Of a stretch of 64,000 bases of DNA, positions 46,734-55,147 are shown piece by piece; the stretch's first letter is position 1; the number at the start of each line of letters is the position of its first letter. Both the position numbers and the translations under genes were made by a program. Under the pieces are notes generated by a model. That model was not told the origin of the DNA. It worked only from the letters and a program-made list of their open reading frames with translations, and did no database searches. The stretch is from CAINVV01 sp038323575 (GTDB lineage Bacteria; Bacteroidota; Bacteroidia; Bacteroidales; Prolixibacteraceae), in the NCBI GenBank assembly GCA_038323575.1, contig JBBQHB010000015.1, positions 1-64,000 on the forward strand, written 5' to 3'.

Positions 46734-46940
46734 CTACAATTTAATGATCATCTTATTCCGCCACAGGTAATGCGCAACCAGGTAACAGCGTAAATAGATG
46801 ACAACAAATCCCGACAATGCCTGCCAGAGAGGGGCAGATGACGGCAAAACATTACCATGAAGGTCAACCATGATCATCGAAAATATGGCGAATCCGCAGA
46901 ATTGATCGATCGACAGTTTCCGTTTGCTAATTGTAGTTAT
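46734..46940 (-). CDS. Possible small membrane protein overlapping the alaS stop
   Basis: An open frame of 68 codons runs from the alaS stop to TAG at 46734-46736: TTISKRKLSIDQFCGFAIF, then SMIMVDLHGNVLPSSAP, then LWQALSGFVVIYLRCYLVAHYLWRN. It predicts two membrane helices and a basic end. There is no ATG at the expected position: the codon overlapping the alaS stop is ATA (46940-46938, in TTTCATAA). The first ATG is at 46877, giving 47 aa. It could be a small gene with a rare start, an eroded one, or chance. Confidence 0.35.
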   Translation of the reverse strand: MTTISKRKLSIDQFCGFAIFSMIMVDLHGNVLPSSAPLWQALSGFVVIYLRCYLVAHYLWRNKMIIKL

Positions 46941-49555
46941 GAAATAAGCTCTCTTGCTTTCGCCAGCAACTCCGGAATACCTTTGGGGTTCTTACCGCCG
47001 GCACTGGCATAAAACGGCTGACCGCCGCCGCCGCCGTCTACCAGTTTGGCCAGGTCGCGGACGATGTTCCCTGCATGGAAACCTTTTTCTTTAACAAGCT
47101 GGTCAGAAATCATCACATGGACGGATGCTTTACCGTCTATCTCTGCGGCAAAAACCAGGAACAGGTTATCTACCTCGCCTTTCAGCTGGAACGCAAGATC
47201 TTTGATAATTCCCGCATCATCGACCGGAAGTTTGCTTGCCAGGAAGTTGACCCCGTTGATATTTGTAACCTGTACCAACAGCTCTTTTTTCAATCCGGAG
47301 GCCGCCTCTTTTTTGTAGGCTTCTATCTGGTTGGTAAGTGCGTTTACTTTTTGAAGCAACTGCTCAACGGCTGTTTTAAGGTCAGCAGGATTGTTGAGCA
47401 GCGAATTTATCTCCTTGGCTGACTTCATTTTGGAACGAAGGTATTCTTCCGCATTTTCCGCCGTGATGGCTTCAATTCTCCGGACACCGGCAGAGATAGA
47501 ACCCTCTGAGATGATGACAAACTGCCCTATTTCGCCTGTTGCCCTGACATGGATTCCTCCGCAAAGTTCGATCGAATCTCCAAATTTGATGACCCTGACC
47601 TTGTCACCGTATTTTTCCCCGAAAAGCGCTATGGCTCCCAGTTCTTCGGCTTCAGCCATCGGCATTTCACGGCGTTCATCCTTTGCTGCATTGAGGCGGA
47701 TCAATTCATTTACCCTTTTTTCGATCTTTTCGATCTCCTCTTCCGATACTTTCTGGTAATGCGAAAAGTCAAATCTCAGGGAATCAGGGGTAACCAGAGA
47801 TCCCTTTTGTTCAATGTGGGTTCCAAGAATCTCACGCAGTGCATGATCGAGCAAATGGGTTGCAGTATGATTGTTGGCTGTTGCCCGTTGTTTGGTGGTA
47901 TTAACTTTCCCGGTAAAAGCAGCGGAAGGGTCGGCCGGAAGAGCTTTTGTGAGATGAACCGTCAATCCGTTCTCTTTGACGGTATCAAAAATTTCGATTT
48001 TTGCTTCGCCTGCTTCAATCCATCCGGTATCTCCGATCTGGCCGCCTGATTCGGCATAAAATGGTGTCGCATCAAATACTAATTGAAAATATTCACCCTT
48101 TTTGTCCTTGACTTTCCGGTAACGGCAGATTTTCAATTCGGCTACCTTGGTATCGTAACCAACAAATTCACTTTCGATTAAAGGACGAATTTCGATCCAA
48201 TCACCGGTTTCGAGTTGCGTAGCATTCCGGGACCGGTTTTTCTGCTCCTCCATGGCCTTTTCAAACTCTTCGCGGTTGACGGAAAAAGACTCTTCCCTTA
48301 GGATCAGTTCGGTTAAATCGAGCGGAAATCCGTAAGTATCATATAATTCGAAAGCTACATTGCCGCTGATTTCACTGTTCTTCTTTTTCCTGGCGCTTTC
48401 CATGATGTTTTCAAGCATACGTATTCCGGTTTCCAGTGTACGCAGGAAAGAATCTTCCTCTTCACGGATCACTTTGATAACCAGGTCTCTTTGTTTGTTC
48501 AGTTCAGGGAAGGCAGCTCCCATCTGATCAGCAAGTACATTGATCAGCTGATGCATAAATGGTTTCCGGAAACCCAGGAAGGTATAACCGTAACGAACAG
48601 CCCGCCGCAGAATGCGGCGGATTACATAGCCGGCTTTGTTGTTGGACGGCAGTTGTCCGTCGGTAATGGCAAAAGCGATGGCACGAATGTGGTCAGCAAT
48701 TACCCGCATGGCAATATCTGACTTCTCATTTTCGCCGTATTTTTTCCCTGCCAGGTAACCGATTTCCGTAATTACCGGCTGGAATACATCTGTATCGTAG
48801 TTGGATTGCTTCTTTTGGAGTACCATGCAAAGCCTTTCGAATCCCATCCCGGTATCTATGTGTTTGGCCGGAAGTTCCTCCAACTGGCCGCTGGCCTTGC
48901 GGTTAAACTGGATAAATACCAGGTTCCATATCTCAATCACCTGCGGATGACTTTGGTTCACCATCTCCCGTCCGGAGATTTTTGCACGCTCATCATCGTT
49001 ACGGATATCTACATGGATTTCGGAACACGGGCCGCAAGGGCCGCTGTCGCCCATCTCCCAGAAATTATCTTTTTTGTTCCCGAAAAGGATCTGGTCTTCA
49101 GGAAGGTACTTCTTCCACAGGGCAAGTGCCTCAGCATCCATCGGCACGCCGTCTTTTTCGTCACCTTCAAAAACTGTGGCATAAAGCCGGTCGACAGGGA
49201 TGTCAAAACGGCCGACCAACAATTCCCATGCCCAGTCGATGGCTTCCTTTTTGAAATAATCGCCAAACGACCAGTTACCCAACATCTCAAACATGGTATG
49301 GTGGTAGGTATCGTGACCAACCTCTTCCAGGTCGTTGTGTTTGCCCGATACGCGCAGGCATTTTTGGGTGTCGGCAATCCGCGGGCTTTTCACCGGTGCA
49401 TTACCAAGGAAAATATCTTTGAACTGGTTCATCCCTGCATTGGTAAACATCAGGGTCGGATCATTTTTGACCACCATGGGTGCCGACGGCACAATCTGGT
49501 GTGTTTTGGAGGCAAAAAATTCCAAAAAAGCTTCGCGTATCAGTTTCGAATCCAT
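46937..49555 (-). CDS. alaS: Alanyl-tRNA synthetase
   Basis: The 872-aa protein is full length. Class II catalytic core: IREAFLEFFASKTHQIVPSAP, LMFTNAGMNQFKDIFLG (motif 1/2 region) and KHIDTGMGFERL (motif 3). Editing domain: ATHLLDHALREILGTHIEQKG and the zinc site around IELCGGIHVRATGEIG. C-terminal oligomerisation part: LAKLVDGGGGGQPFYASAGGK. It charges tRNA-Ala and hydrolyses mischarged Ser/Gly. A possible small ORF overlaps its stop. Confidence 0.97.
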   Translation of the reverse strand: MDSKLIREAFLEFFASKTHQIVPSAPMVVKNDPTLMFTNAGMNQFKDIFLGNAPVKSPRIADTQKCLRVSGKHNDLEEVGHDTYHHTMFEMLGNWSFGDYFKKEAIDWAWELLVGRFDIPVDRLYATVFEGDEKDGVPMDAEALALWKKYLPEDQILFGNKKDNFWEMGDSGPCGPCSEIHVDIRNDDERAKISGREMVNQSHPQVIEIWNLVFIQFNRKASGQLEELPAKHIDTGMGFERLCMVLQKKQSNYDTDVFQPVITEIGYLAGKKYGENEKSDIAMRVIADHIRAIAFAITDGQLPSNNKAGYVIRRILRRAVRYGYTFLGFRKPFMHQLINVLADQMGAAFPELNKQRDLVIKVIREEEDSFLRTLETGIRMLENIMESARKKKNSEISGNVAFELYDTYGFPLDLTELILREESFSVNREEFEKAMEEQKNRSRNATQLETGDWIEIRPLIESEFVGYDTKVAELKICRYRKVKDKKGEYFQLVFDATPFYAESGGQIGDTGWIEAGEAKIEIFDTVKENGLTVHLTKALPADPSAAFTGKVNTTKQRATANNHTATHLLDHALREILGTHIEQKGSLVTPDSLRFDFSHYQKVSEEEIEKIEKRVNELIRLNAAKDERREMPMAEAEELGAIALFGEKYGDKVRVIKFGDSIELCGGIHVRATGEIGQFVIISEGSISAGVRRIEAITAENAEEYLRSKMKSAKEINSLLNNPADLKTAVEQLLQKVNALTNQIEAYKKEAASGLKKELLVQVTNINGVNFLASKLPVDDAGIIKDLAFQLKGEVDNLFLVFAAEIDGKASVHVMISDQLVKEKGFHAGNIVRDLAKLVDGGGGGQPFYASAGGKNPKGIPELLAKARELIS

Positions 49556-49671
49556 AATTGAATAATGTTAAAAACCTTTAAATGGCAATGTTCTTCCATG
49601 CGAAAGTCCCCAATTACCTTTAAATAAACTAATTTTGCCCTGCTGAGATGCAACAGAGTGGGCGAAAATCG

Positions 49672-49701
49672 TTGCAAAATTAGATTATTTCATTAATTTT
49701 G
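49672..49701 (+). promoter_or_regulatory. Promoter of the M23 peptidase operon
   Basis: TTG at 49672-49674 is followed after 19 nt by TAATTTTG at 49694-49701, a fit to the Bacteroidota consensus. The start codon at 49733 is 31 bp downstream. A minus-strand TAATTTTG (49682-49675) overlaps it and could serve alaS, but its upstream TTG is badly spaced. Confidence 0.75.
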
Positions 49702-49732
49702 GCCTACCTCAGTTCAAAATAAATCATTTAGA

Positions 49733-50701
49733 ATGGATATAACCAATTACAGATTCAATCCTGATACTTTAAGTTTTGACAAGATCGAACGCAATGTCCG
49801 TTCACTGCTCAAAAAGGTTTTGGGCTATTTATCTACCGGGATTGTATCAGGGATCATCTTCTTTTTTGTTTTCCTTCAGTTTTTCGAGACACCAGTCACC
49901 AAAAGATTAAAAAGAGAAAACCTGCAGCTGTTGTCACAATATAACCTGATGAACAAGGATATTGAGAAGATATCCAAAGCGCTGGAAGATATACAGATGC
50001 GCGATGACAATATCTACCGCGTCATATTTGAAGCCAATCCGATTCCTTCCACTGTCCGGATGGCCGGCTTCGGCGGCGCCAACCGTTACACCAAGCTGGA
50101 AAGCATGGATAATTCGGAATTGATTGTTTCGGTAGCAAAAAAACTGGATGTACTTTCCAAACAGGTTTATGTGCAGTCTAAATCTTATGATGATGTGGTA
50201 AGGATGGCACTGGGGAAAGAGAAGATGCTGGCAAGTATTCCAGCAATCATGCCCGTTTCCAATAAAGACCTGAAGCGCACTGCCTCCGGTTGGGGAATGC
50301 GTATGCACCCGATTTACAGGATTCCGAGGTTTCACTATGGGATGGATTTTACAGCCCCTACCGGGACTGATGTCGTTGCAACCGGGAACGGGATTGTGAA
50401 AGAGGTCGGCCGGGACGGCGGGTATGGGAATATCGTTTTGATCGACCACGGCTATGGATATGAAACCCTTTACGGCCACCTGCTAAAATCAAATGTCAAG
50501 GTAGGGCAACAGATCAACCGCGGAGATGTGATTGGCTTTATTGGCAGTTCAGGTGCATCTGTTGGTCCTCACCTTCATTATGAAGTAATGAAAAACGGAC
50601 AGAAGGTTAATCCGCAGAACTATTACTTCCAGGATCTTAATCCGGCAGAATATGAGAAGATGATATCTATCTCAACTAACATGGGTCAAAGTTTCGACTA
50701 A
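49733..50701 (+). CDS. M23-family (LytM) peptidoglycan endopeptidase, membrane-anchored
   Basis: The 322-aa protein has one N-terminal membrane helix (GIVSGIIFFFVFLQF, about 36-50), a coiled-coil stretch (RENLQLLSQYNLMNKDIEKISKAL), then a LytM domain with the zinc ligands H201 and D205 (FHYGMDF) and the HLHYE motif (H280, H282), plus TLYGHL. All catalytic residues are present, so it should cut cross-links in peptidoglycan. It heads a run with a MerR regulator, a Nif3-like protein and a coiled-coil protein, all within about 40 bp of each other. Confidence 0.93.
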   Translation: MDITNYRFNPDTLSFDKIERNVRSLLKKVLGYLSTGIVSGIIFFFVFLQFFETPVTKRLKRENLQLLSQYNLMNKDIEKISKALEDIQMRDDNIYRVIFEANPIPSTVRMAGFGGANRYTKLESMDNSELIVSVAKKLDVLSKQVYVQSKSYDDVVRMALGKEKMLASIPAIMPVSNKDLKRTASGWGMRMHPIYRIPRFHYGMDFTAPTGTDVVATGNGIVKEVGRDGGYGNIVLIDHGYGYETLYGHLLKSNVKVGQQINRGDVIGFIGSSGASVGPHLHYEVMKNGQKVNPQNYYFQDLNPAEYEKMISISTNMGQSFD

Positions 50702-50719
50702 TCCTAAAAAAGTAAAACC

Positions 50720-51055
50720 GTGGGATTCAAAGCACCAAAATCAGAAAAACTCTATTTCTCGATCAGTGAAGTAGCCGAAAAATTCAACCTTGCACCCTCT
50801 GCACTGCGCTTTTGGGAAAAAGAGTTTGATACGATCAAGCCATTTAAAAACAAAAAGGGCAATCGTTTCTATACCCAGGAAGATATCAACCACATTGCCC
50901 TGATCAACCATCTTGTCAAAGAACGCGGATTGACCCTGAAAGGCGCCAAGGCAAAAATAAAAGAGAACAAAGACGAAGTGGAGCACAACCATGAAATTGT
51001 GCAGAAGCTCCAGGAGATCAGGCAGTATCTGGTCGAGATCAAAGAGACGTTATAG
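50720..51055 (+). CDS. MerR-family transcriptional regulator
   Basis: The 111-aa protein starts at GTG 50720. Its winged helix-turn-helix is LYFSISEVAEKFNLAPSALRFWEKEFDTI with wing RFYTQEDINHIALINHLVKERGLTLKGAKAKI, followed by a short coiled coil (IVQKLQEIRQYLVEIKETL). No C-terminal effector domain or metal-binding cysteines are present, so it is a minimal MerR-type regulator with unknown signal, typical next to M23/Nif3 genes in Bacteroidota. Confidence 0.9.
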   Translation: MGFKAPKSEKLYFSISEVAEKFNLAPSALRFWEKEFDTIKPFKNKKGNRFYTQEDINHIALINHLVKERGLTLKGAKAKIKENKDEVEHNHEIVQKLQEIRQYLVEIKETL

Positions 51056-51097
51056 GCCGGCGCCCTCCATCCGGAAATCAATTGAAATACAGACAGC

Positions 51098-52192
51098 ATG
51101 CTCCTTCACCATCTTATTCAGCATCTCGAAACCGTTGTGCCTGTTCATTACCAGGAATCCTACGACAATGCAGGTTTGATTGTCGGAGATAAGAACGCTG
51201 CTGTTTCCTCTGCCCTCATCACGCTCGACATAACTGAAGCAGTCATTGAGGAAGCAATTTCAAACGGATGCGGACTGATCATCTGTCACCATCCGCTGAT
51301 TTTCAAAGGCATCAAACGCATTACAGGGAGCAACGAAGTCGAAAGGTGCCTGATCAAAGCCATTCAAAACAATATTGCCATTTATGCTGCCCATACCAAC
51401 CTCGACAGCATCACCGGCGGTGTCAATTCGAAGATTTGCGAGAAACTGGGATTGAAAAACTGCCGCATACTCTCTCCGGCAAAAAATCAATTATTGAAAC
51501 TTATCACCTATGTACCTGAAGATCATCTGGAAAGTGTGCGGACTGCGCTCTTTGCTGCCGGTGCCGGGGTAATCGGAAACTATGACAGCTGCAGTTACAG
51601 CGCACAGGGTGAAGGTACTTTCAGGGGAGATGAAGACAGTAATCCATTTGTTGGTTCCAAAGGCGAACTGCATTCGGAGAAGGAGTTCAGGCTGGAAACC
51701 ATCCTCCCGCGTCACCTGGCGGCAAAAGTAGTCGCTGCCCTTTCAGGATCTCACCCGTACGAGGAGGTTGCTTATGACCTGGTACTGCTGGAGAATGATT
51801 TTGCGACTGTCGGGGCTGGCATGATCGGTGAATTGACAGATCCTTGTGATGAAATAAGTTTTCTTCATTCAGTCAAAGATATTTTCGGCTGCAAAATGAT
51901 CCGACATACAGCGCTCCTTAACAGGAAAATCAGTAAGATTGCCCTGTGCGGCGGTTCGGGCAGTTTCCTGGTTTCCAGGGCAATTGCCGAAGGAGCCGAC
52001 CTGTTTATCTCCGCAGATTTTAAGTACCACGAATTTTTTGAAGCCGATAAAAAGATTGTTCTGGCTGACATCGGCCATTATGAGAGTGAACAATTCACGA
52101 AAGAGGTTTTAAAAGAGATAGTTTTAAAAAAATTCCCTACATTTGCACTCCGTTTGTCGGATGTAAAAACCAACCCGGTTTCTTACCTGTAA
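51098..52192 (+). CDS. Nif3-like dinuclear metal centre protein with inserted domain
   Basis: The 364-aa protein belongs to the NIF3/YbgI (DUF34) family. Metal-binding motifs are LIICHHPLIFKG, YAAHTNLDSITGGVN and DIGHYESEQFT near the C-terminus (ISADFKYHEFFEADKK). At 364 aa it is the long form with the inserted PII-like middle domain (LLKLITYVPEDHLESVRTAL to about residue 245), about 100 residues more than YbgI. The family has been proposed as a GTP cyclohydrolase-like or damage-repair hydrolase; the role is not settled. Co-transcribed with its neighbours. Confidence 0.92.
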   Translation: MLLHHLIQHLETVVPVHYQESYDNAGLIVGDKNAAVSSALITLDITEAVIEEAISNGCGLIICHHPLIFKGIKRITGSNEVERCLIKAIQNNIAIYAAHTNLDSITGGVNSKICEKLGLKNCRILSPAKNQLLKLITYVPEDHLESVRTALFAAGAGVIGNYDSCSYSAQGEGTFRGDEDSNPFVGSKGELHSEKEFRLETILPRHLAAKVVAALSGSHPYEEVAYDLVLLENDFATVGAGMIGELTDPCDEISFLHSVKDIFGCKMIRHTALLNRKISKIALCGGSGSFLVSRAIAEGADLFISADFKYHEFFEADKKIVLADIGHYESEQFTKEVLKEIVLKKFPTFALRLSDVKTNPVSYL

Positions 52193-52222
52193 ACGTTAAA
52201 GTATAATTATAATATTCCGGAT

Positions 52223-53002
52223 ATGTCGTTAGAAATTAACAAAACAACCGATGGCAAAGAGGTTTCAGTTCAGGAAAAACTGAAAATGCTCTATGAACTA
52301 CAAACTGTTGTTTCAGAAATCGATAAAATCAACACCCTGCGCGGGGAGTTACCGCTGGAGGTTCAGGATCTTGAAGACGAGATCGTCGGATTAAAAACCC
52401 GTCTTTCCAACCTGCAGGATGAGATCAAAAACCTCAACACAGCAGTAACCAACAAGAAAACTGAGATCAAGGATTCCAAAGCCAAAATCGACAAGTACAA
52501 AGAGCAGCAGGAGAATGTACGCAACAACCGTGAATTTGATTCTATTTCGAAAGAGATGGAGTTCCAGACCCTGGAAATTGAGCTGGCTGAAAAGCGGATC
52601 AAAGAATTTTCAATTGAAGTCAAAAGCAAACAGGAATTGCTTGACGCTTCCAATCTGCTGCTGAAAGAGCGAGAGGAAGACCTGGTACGCAAGAAGAAAG
52701 AGTTGGAGGAGATCACTGCAGAAACTGCGGTAGAAGAGGATTTGCTCAAAGCCAAAACAGCGAAGATTGCCACCATGATTGAAGAGCGATTGGTGACTGC
52801 TTTCAACAAGATCAGGAAAAATGCACGCAACGGCTTGTCTGTTGTAACCGTACAACGTGATGCATGCGGCGGCTGCTTTAACAAGATCCCGCCACAACGA
52901 CAGCTGGACATCGCTTCCCGCAAAAAGATCATCGTTTGTGAGTATTGCGGAAGAATCCTGGTTGACAAAGACATTGCCACCCCACAGGAAGAAGAGAATT
53001 AA
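52223..53002 (+). CDS. Coiled-coil protein with C-terminal C4 zinc ribbon
   Basis: The 259-aa protein is a long alpha-helical hairpin (about 30-180, rich in Glu/Lys heptads) capped by a zinc ribbon with two CxxC pairs: CGGCFNKIPPQ and CEYCGRILV. This matches the C4-type zinc-ribbon coiled-coil family that usually follows the Nif3-like gene; it probably binds nucleic acids. It ends the run of four genes and is followed by a strong terminator. Confidence 0.92.
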   Translation: MSLEINKTTDGKEVSVQEKLKMLYELQTVVSEIDKINTLRGELPLEVQDLEDEIVGLKTRLSNLQDEIKNLNTAVTNKKTEIKDSKAKIDKYKEQQENVRNNREFDSISKEMEFQTLEIELAEKRIKEFSIEVKSKQELLDASNLLLKEREEDLVRKKKELEEITAETAVEEDLLKAKTAKIATMIEERLVTAFNKIRKNARNGLSVVTVQRDACGGCFNKIPPQRQLDIASRKKIIVCEYCGRILVDKDIATPQEEEN

Positions 53003-53018
53003 GTAACATAACAGATAG

Positions 53019-53046
53019 AAAAAAGCCGCAGTTTGCGGCTTTTTTT
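53019..53046. terminator. Intrinsic terminator after the Nif3 operon
   Basis: A perfect stem AAAAAAGCCGC / GCGGCTTTTTT with loop AGTTT, followed by a T-run. It lies between the zinc-ribbon gene and the convergent ORF6N gene and can terminate both directions. Confidence 0.95.
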
Positions 53047-53060
53047 ATGCCTCGTTCGCA

Positions 53061-53564
53061 TTAAAAACCTATTCGTTTTCTTTGATTTTGAACCGTTCTT
53101 TGGTTGTCCTTTTGCAGCAGAAAATTAATTGCATCATATACATCCTTAAATTGTTTGTTGTACTTGATTTCAAGTTCCTTTAATTGTTCTGAAATTTCTT
53201 TGTAACTCAATGCAAATTGCTTTAAGGCAATAAAAGCTCTTACGATTGCAATACTTGTTTGCCTTGCTTTTTTACTTTTCAAAACGTTGGCCAGCATGGT
53301 AACACCGTGTTCGGTAAATGCAAGTGGCAAAGCCGTTTTTGGACGTTTAACAGGGTATGTCATCACAAATTGTGATGACATATATTCCCATTCAGTTAAA
53401 GAAAGTAGGAACATGAAGTCTCCCGGGAAAATATCATTATTCCGCTTAACGGCTTGGTTTAATACCCGGGTCTCCACCTCGTAGAGCTCTGCCAGATCAA
53501 AATCAAGCATGACCTTTTGCCCTCTAATCTCATATATTTTCTTTTGAATTACCTGTAACTGCAT
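53061..53564 (-). CDS. ORF6N domain protein (KilA-N/antirepressor-like), downstream copy
   Basis: This 167-aa protein has the ORF6N pattern: VIQKKIYEIRGQKVMLDFDLAELYEVETRVLNQAVKRN at the start, AFTEHGVTMLANVLKSKKA in the middle and a coiled coil (LKELEIKYNKQFKDVYDAINFLLQKD) at the end. The domain is thought to bind DNA and is common in phage antirepressors and in Bacteroidota chromosomes. It is a tandem paralogue of the next gene: the N-terminal 45 and C-terminal 40 residues are nearly identical while the middle differs. A 27-bp perfect palindrome is centred at codons 65/66. Confidence 0.9.
   Translation of the reverse strand: MQLQVIQKKIYEIRGQKVMLDFDLAELYEVETRVLNQAVKRNNDIFPGDFMFLLSLTEWEYMSSQFVMTYPVKRPKTALPLAFTEHGVTMLANVLKSKKARQTSIAIVRAFIALKQFALSYKEISEQLKELEIKYNKQFKDVYDAINFLLQKDNQRTVQNQRKRIGF
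53356..53382. repeat. Palindrome inside the downstream ORF6N gene
   Basis: TATGTCATCACA (53356-53367) and its exact complement TGTGATGACATA (53371-53382) flank AAT, so the palindrome extends to 13 bp with a one-base loop. It encodes YMSSQFVMTY at residues 61-70. It lies 195 bp from the start codon, the same offset as in the paralogue. Confidence 0.9.
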
Positions 53565-53583
53565 GTTGCCACGAATAATAATA

Positions 53584-54117
53584 TCAAATTGGGTTACTTG
53601 TGTTTTCAGTTTTGTAACCTATTTGTCTTCTTTGATTTTGCAACGTTTTTTGCATATCCTTTTGCAGCAGAAAGTTGATTGCATCATACACATCCTTAAA
53701 CTGCTGGTTGTATTTGTTTTCGAGTTCCTGCAACTTAACTGTCAGTTCCTTATGGCTTAATGCATATTGCCTCATAAGTACGAATGCCCTCATAATCGCA
53801 ATATTAATCTGCACTGCTTTGGGGCTTCTCAATACGCTTGACAACATTGCAACACCTTGTTCAGTAAAAGCAAATGATAAATACTTGCTGTGTTTTCCTC
53901 TACCAGTTTCTAAGGTCACATTTTGTGACCTTAGAAACTGGTATTCCTCTCTCGATAATTCATACATAAAATCTTCGGGGAAACGGTCAATATTCCGTTT
54001 TACAGCTTGCTTTAGGACCTTGGTTTCGACCTCGTAAAGCTCGGCCAGATCAAAATCCAATATAACTTTTTGACCCCTTGCTTCATAGATTTTCTTTTGA
54101 ATTACCTGAGGCTGCAT
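53584..54117 (-). CDS. ORF6N domain protein (KilA-N/antirepressor-like), upstream copy
   Basis: The 177-aa protein begins VIQKKIYEARGQKVILDFDLAELYEVETKVLKQAVKRN and has FAFTEQGVAMLSSVLRSPKAVQ, then a coiled coil and LLQKDMQKTLQNQRRQIGY. It is the better match to the ORF6N consensus (FLRSQNVTLETGRGKHSKYL). It lies 19 bp upstream of its tandem paralogue on the same strand, a likely duplication. A 20-bp perfect inverted repeat is centred at codons 65/66. It sits just beside the LemA/TPM genes, with no phage genes near. Confidence 0.9.
   Translation of the reverse strand: MQPQVIQKKIYEARGQKVILDFDLAELYEVETKVLKQAVKRNIDRFPEDFMYELSREEYQFLRSQNVTLETGRGKHSKYLSFAFTEQGVAMLSSVLRSPKAVQINIAIMRAFVLMRQYALSHKELTVKLQELENKYNQQFKDVYDAINFLLQKDMQKTLQNQRRQIGYKTENTSNPI
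53901..53943. repeat. Palindrome inside the upstream ORF6N gene
   Basis: The arms 53901-53920 and 53924-53943 are perfectly complementary over 20 bp around the spacer TTT. Read on the coding strand it encodes YQFLRSQNVTLETG. Its core TGTGA/TCACA is shared with the palindrome of the paralogue, but the outer arms differ. Confidence 0.92.
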
Positions 54118-54265
54118 AGTATTGTTTTTTTTGAACCCAAATTTATCCCACGGGTTTGGACTCCCGTATATATAAATTTACGGCAAAAAAATCACAAAAA
54201 AGAGTTGGCGATCTTCCGATTGAAAGACGAAAGATATTTATTACAACAACCCGGTTTAAAAAGGC

Positions 54266-54292
54266 AAAAAAAAATGCCTCGGGTCGGGGCAT
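54266..54292 (-). terminator. Terminator after the LemA/TPM operon
   Basis: On the minus strand ATGCCCC (54292-54286) pairs with GAGGCAT (54280-54274) around a 5-nt loop, one pair being G-T, followed by eight or more T residues. It lies just past the stop of the glycine-rich TPM gene. The gap to the ORF6N gene (54118-54265) shows nothing else. Confidence 0.85.
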
Positions 54293-54318
54293 TCATTAAT
54301 ATATCGTGCTTTTTCAGT

Positions 54319-55143
54319 TTACCATTCCCCCCCTGCGCCGCCACCGCCGAAACTGCCGCCGCCAAAACCTCCGAAACCTCCGGAACCGCCACCGCCACCA
54401 GAGAAATCGTTCCATGATCCGCCGCCACCCCTGCCTCCTAACATGCTAAGCAGCCACAGAGAACCTAATAGACTTCCGGTACTTCCATCTGCACCAACTG
54501 TACGGTAACGGTTTCGGTTAAACATCATGATAACCACAAAAACGATCAGCAACACAACGAAACCAGGGAATGCTGAAGGTTTGGATTTTTGTTTGTCGTA
54601 CTGATCAGCTGTAAACTCCCCTGCTGTCAGCGACATCAATACATTGGTAGCCCTGTCGAGACCGGTAAAGTAATCGTTGGTTTTGAAACTGGGCATCATT
54701 TCTGCATTGATGATGGTCTTACGGGCAGTAATATCAGGCACCGCACCCTCCAGTCCGTAACCTACCGCAATAAACACCTTGCCGGTTTCGCCGTTGTCTG
54801 ATTTGGGTTTAACCAGAATCAGGATGCCGTTATTTTTCCCTTTCTGACCAATCCCCCACTGCTCGGCAAGCTTGAATGTATAATCTCCTTTTTCGTAACC
54901 GAAGATATCCTTAACGGTCACTATCGTAATCTGGGTGGAGGTTTTGCGGCTGAAGGCATCCAGCTTGTTCTCTAATGCTGCAACCTGAGGGGTGGAAAGA
55001 ATCCCGGCAAAATCGTTAACCAGCCTCGGCGGCTCGGGACGGGCAGGAAATTCATCAGCAGCAAGCAGGCTGAAACCTGTTAGAAAAAGTGCAAAAAACA
55101 GCAACAAGTGAATACCGGTAAGCCGGTAGCGTATATTCTTCAT
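54319..55143 (-). CDS. TPM domain protein (YgcG type), secreted and membrane-anchored
   Basis: I start at the ATG at 55143 (274 aa), 4 bp after the upstream stop. A signal peptide (LLLFFALFLTGFSLLA) precedes the TPM domain (PPRLVNDFAGILSTPQVAAL, TSTQITIVTVKDIFGYEKGDY, QWGIGQKGKNNGILILVKP, VFIAVGYGLEGAVPD). A membrane helix (GFVVLLIVFVVIMMF) and a glycine-rich tail (GGGGGSGGFGGFGGGSFG) follow. TPM proteins pair with LemA; roles in membrane protein quality control or photosystem repair (in plants) are known. It closes the LemA-TPM-TPM unit. Confidence 0.92.
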   Translation of the reverse strand: MKNIRYRLTGIHLLLFFALFLTGFSLLAADEFPARPEPPRLVNDFAGILSTPQVAALENKLDAFSRKTSTQITIVTVKDIFGYEKGDYTFKLAEQWGIGQKGKNNGILILVKPKSDNGETGKVFIAVGYGLEGAVPDITARKTIINAEMMPSFKTNDYFTGLDRATNVLMSLTAGEFTADQYDKQKSKPSAFPGFVVLLIVFVVIMMFNRNRYRTVGADGSTGSLLGSLWLLSMLGGRGGGGSWNDFSGGGGGSGGFGGFGGGSFGGGGAGGEW

Positions 55144-55147
55144 TTTT

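Noticed and set aside
48806..49561. A 251-codon plus-strand frame antisense to alaS
   Set aside because: It lies wholly opposite the conserved alaS coding region and has no recognisable protein features.
53061..54117. Prophage remnant around the ORF6N genes
   Set aside because: No integrase, structural or lysis genes are adjacent; housekeeping operons lie on both sides.
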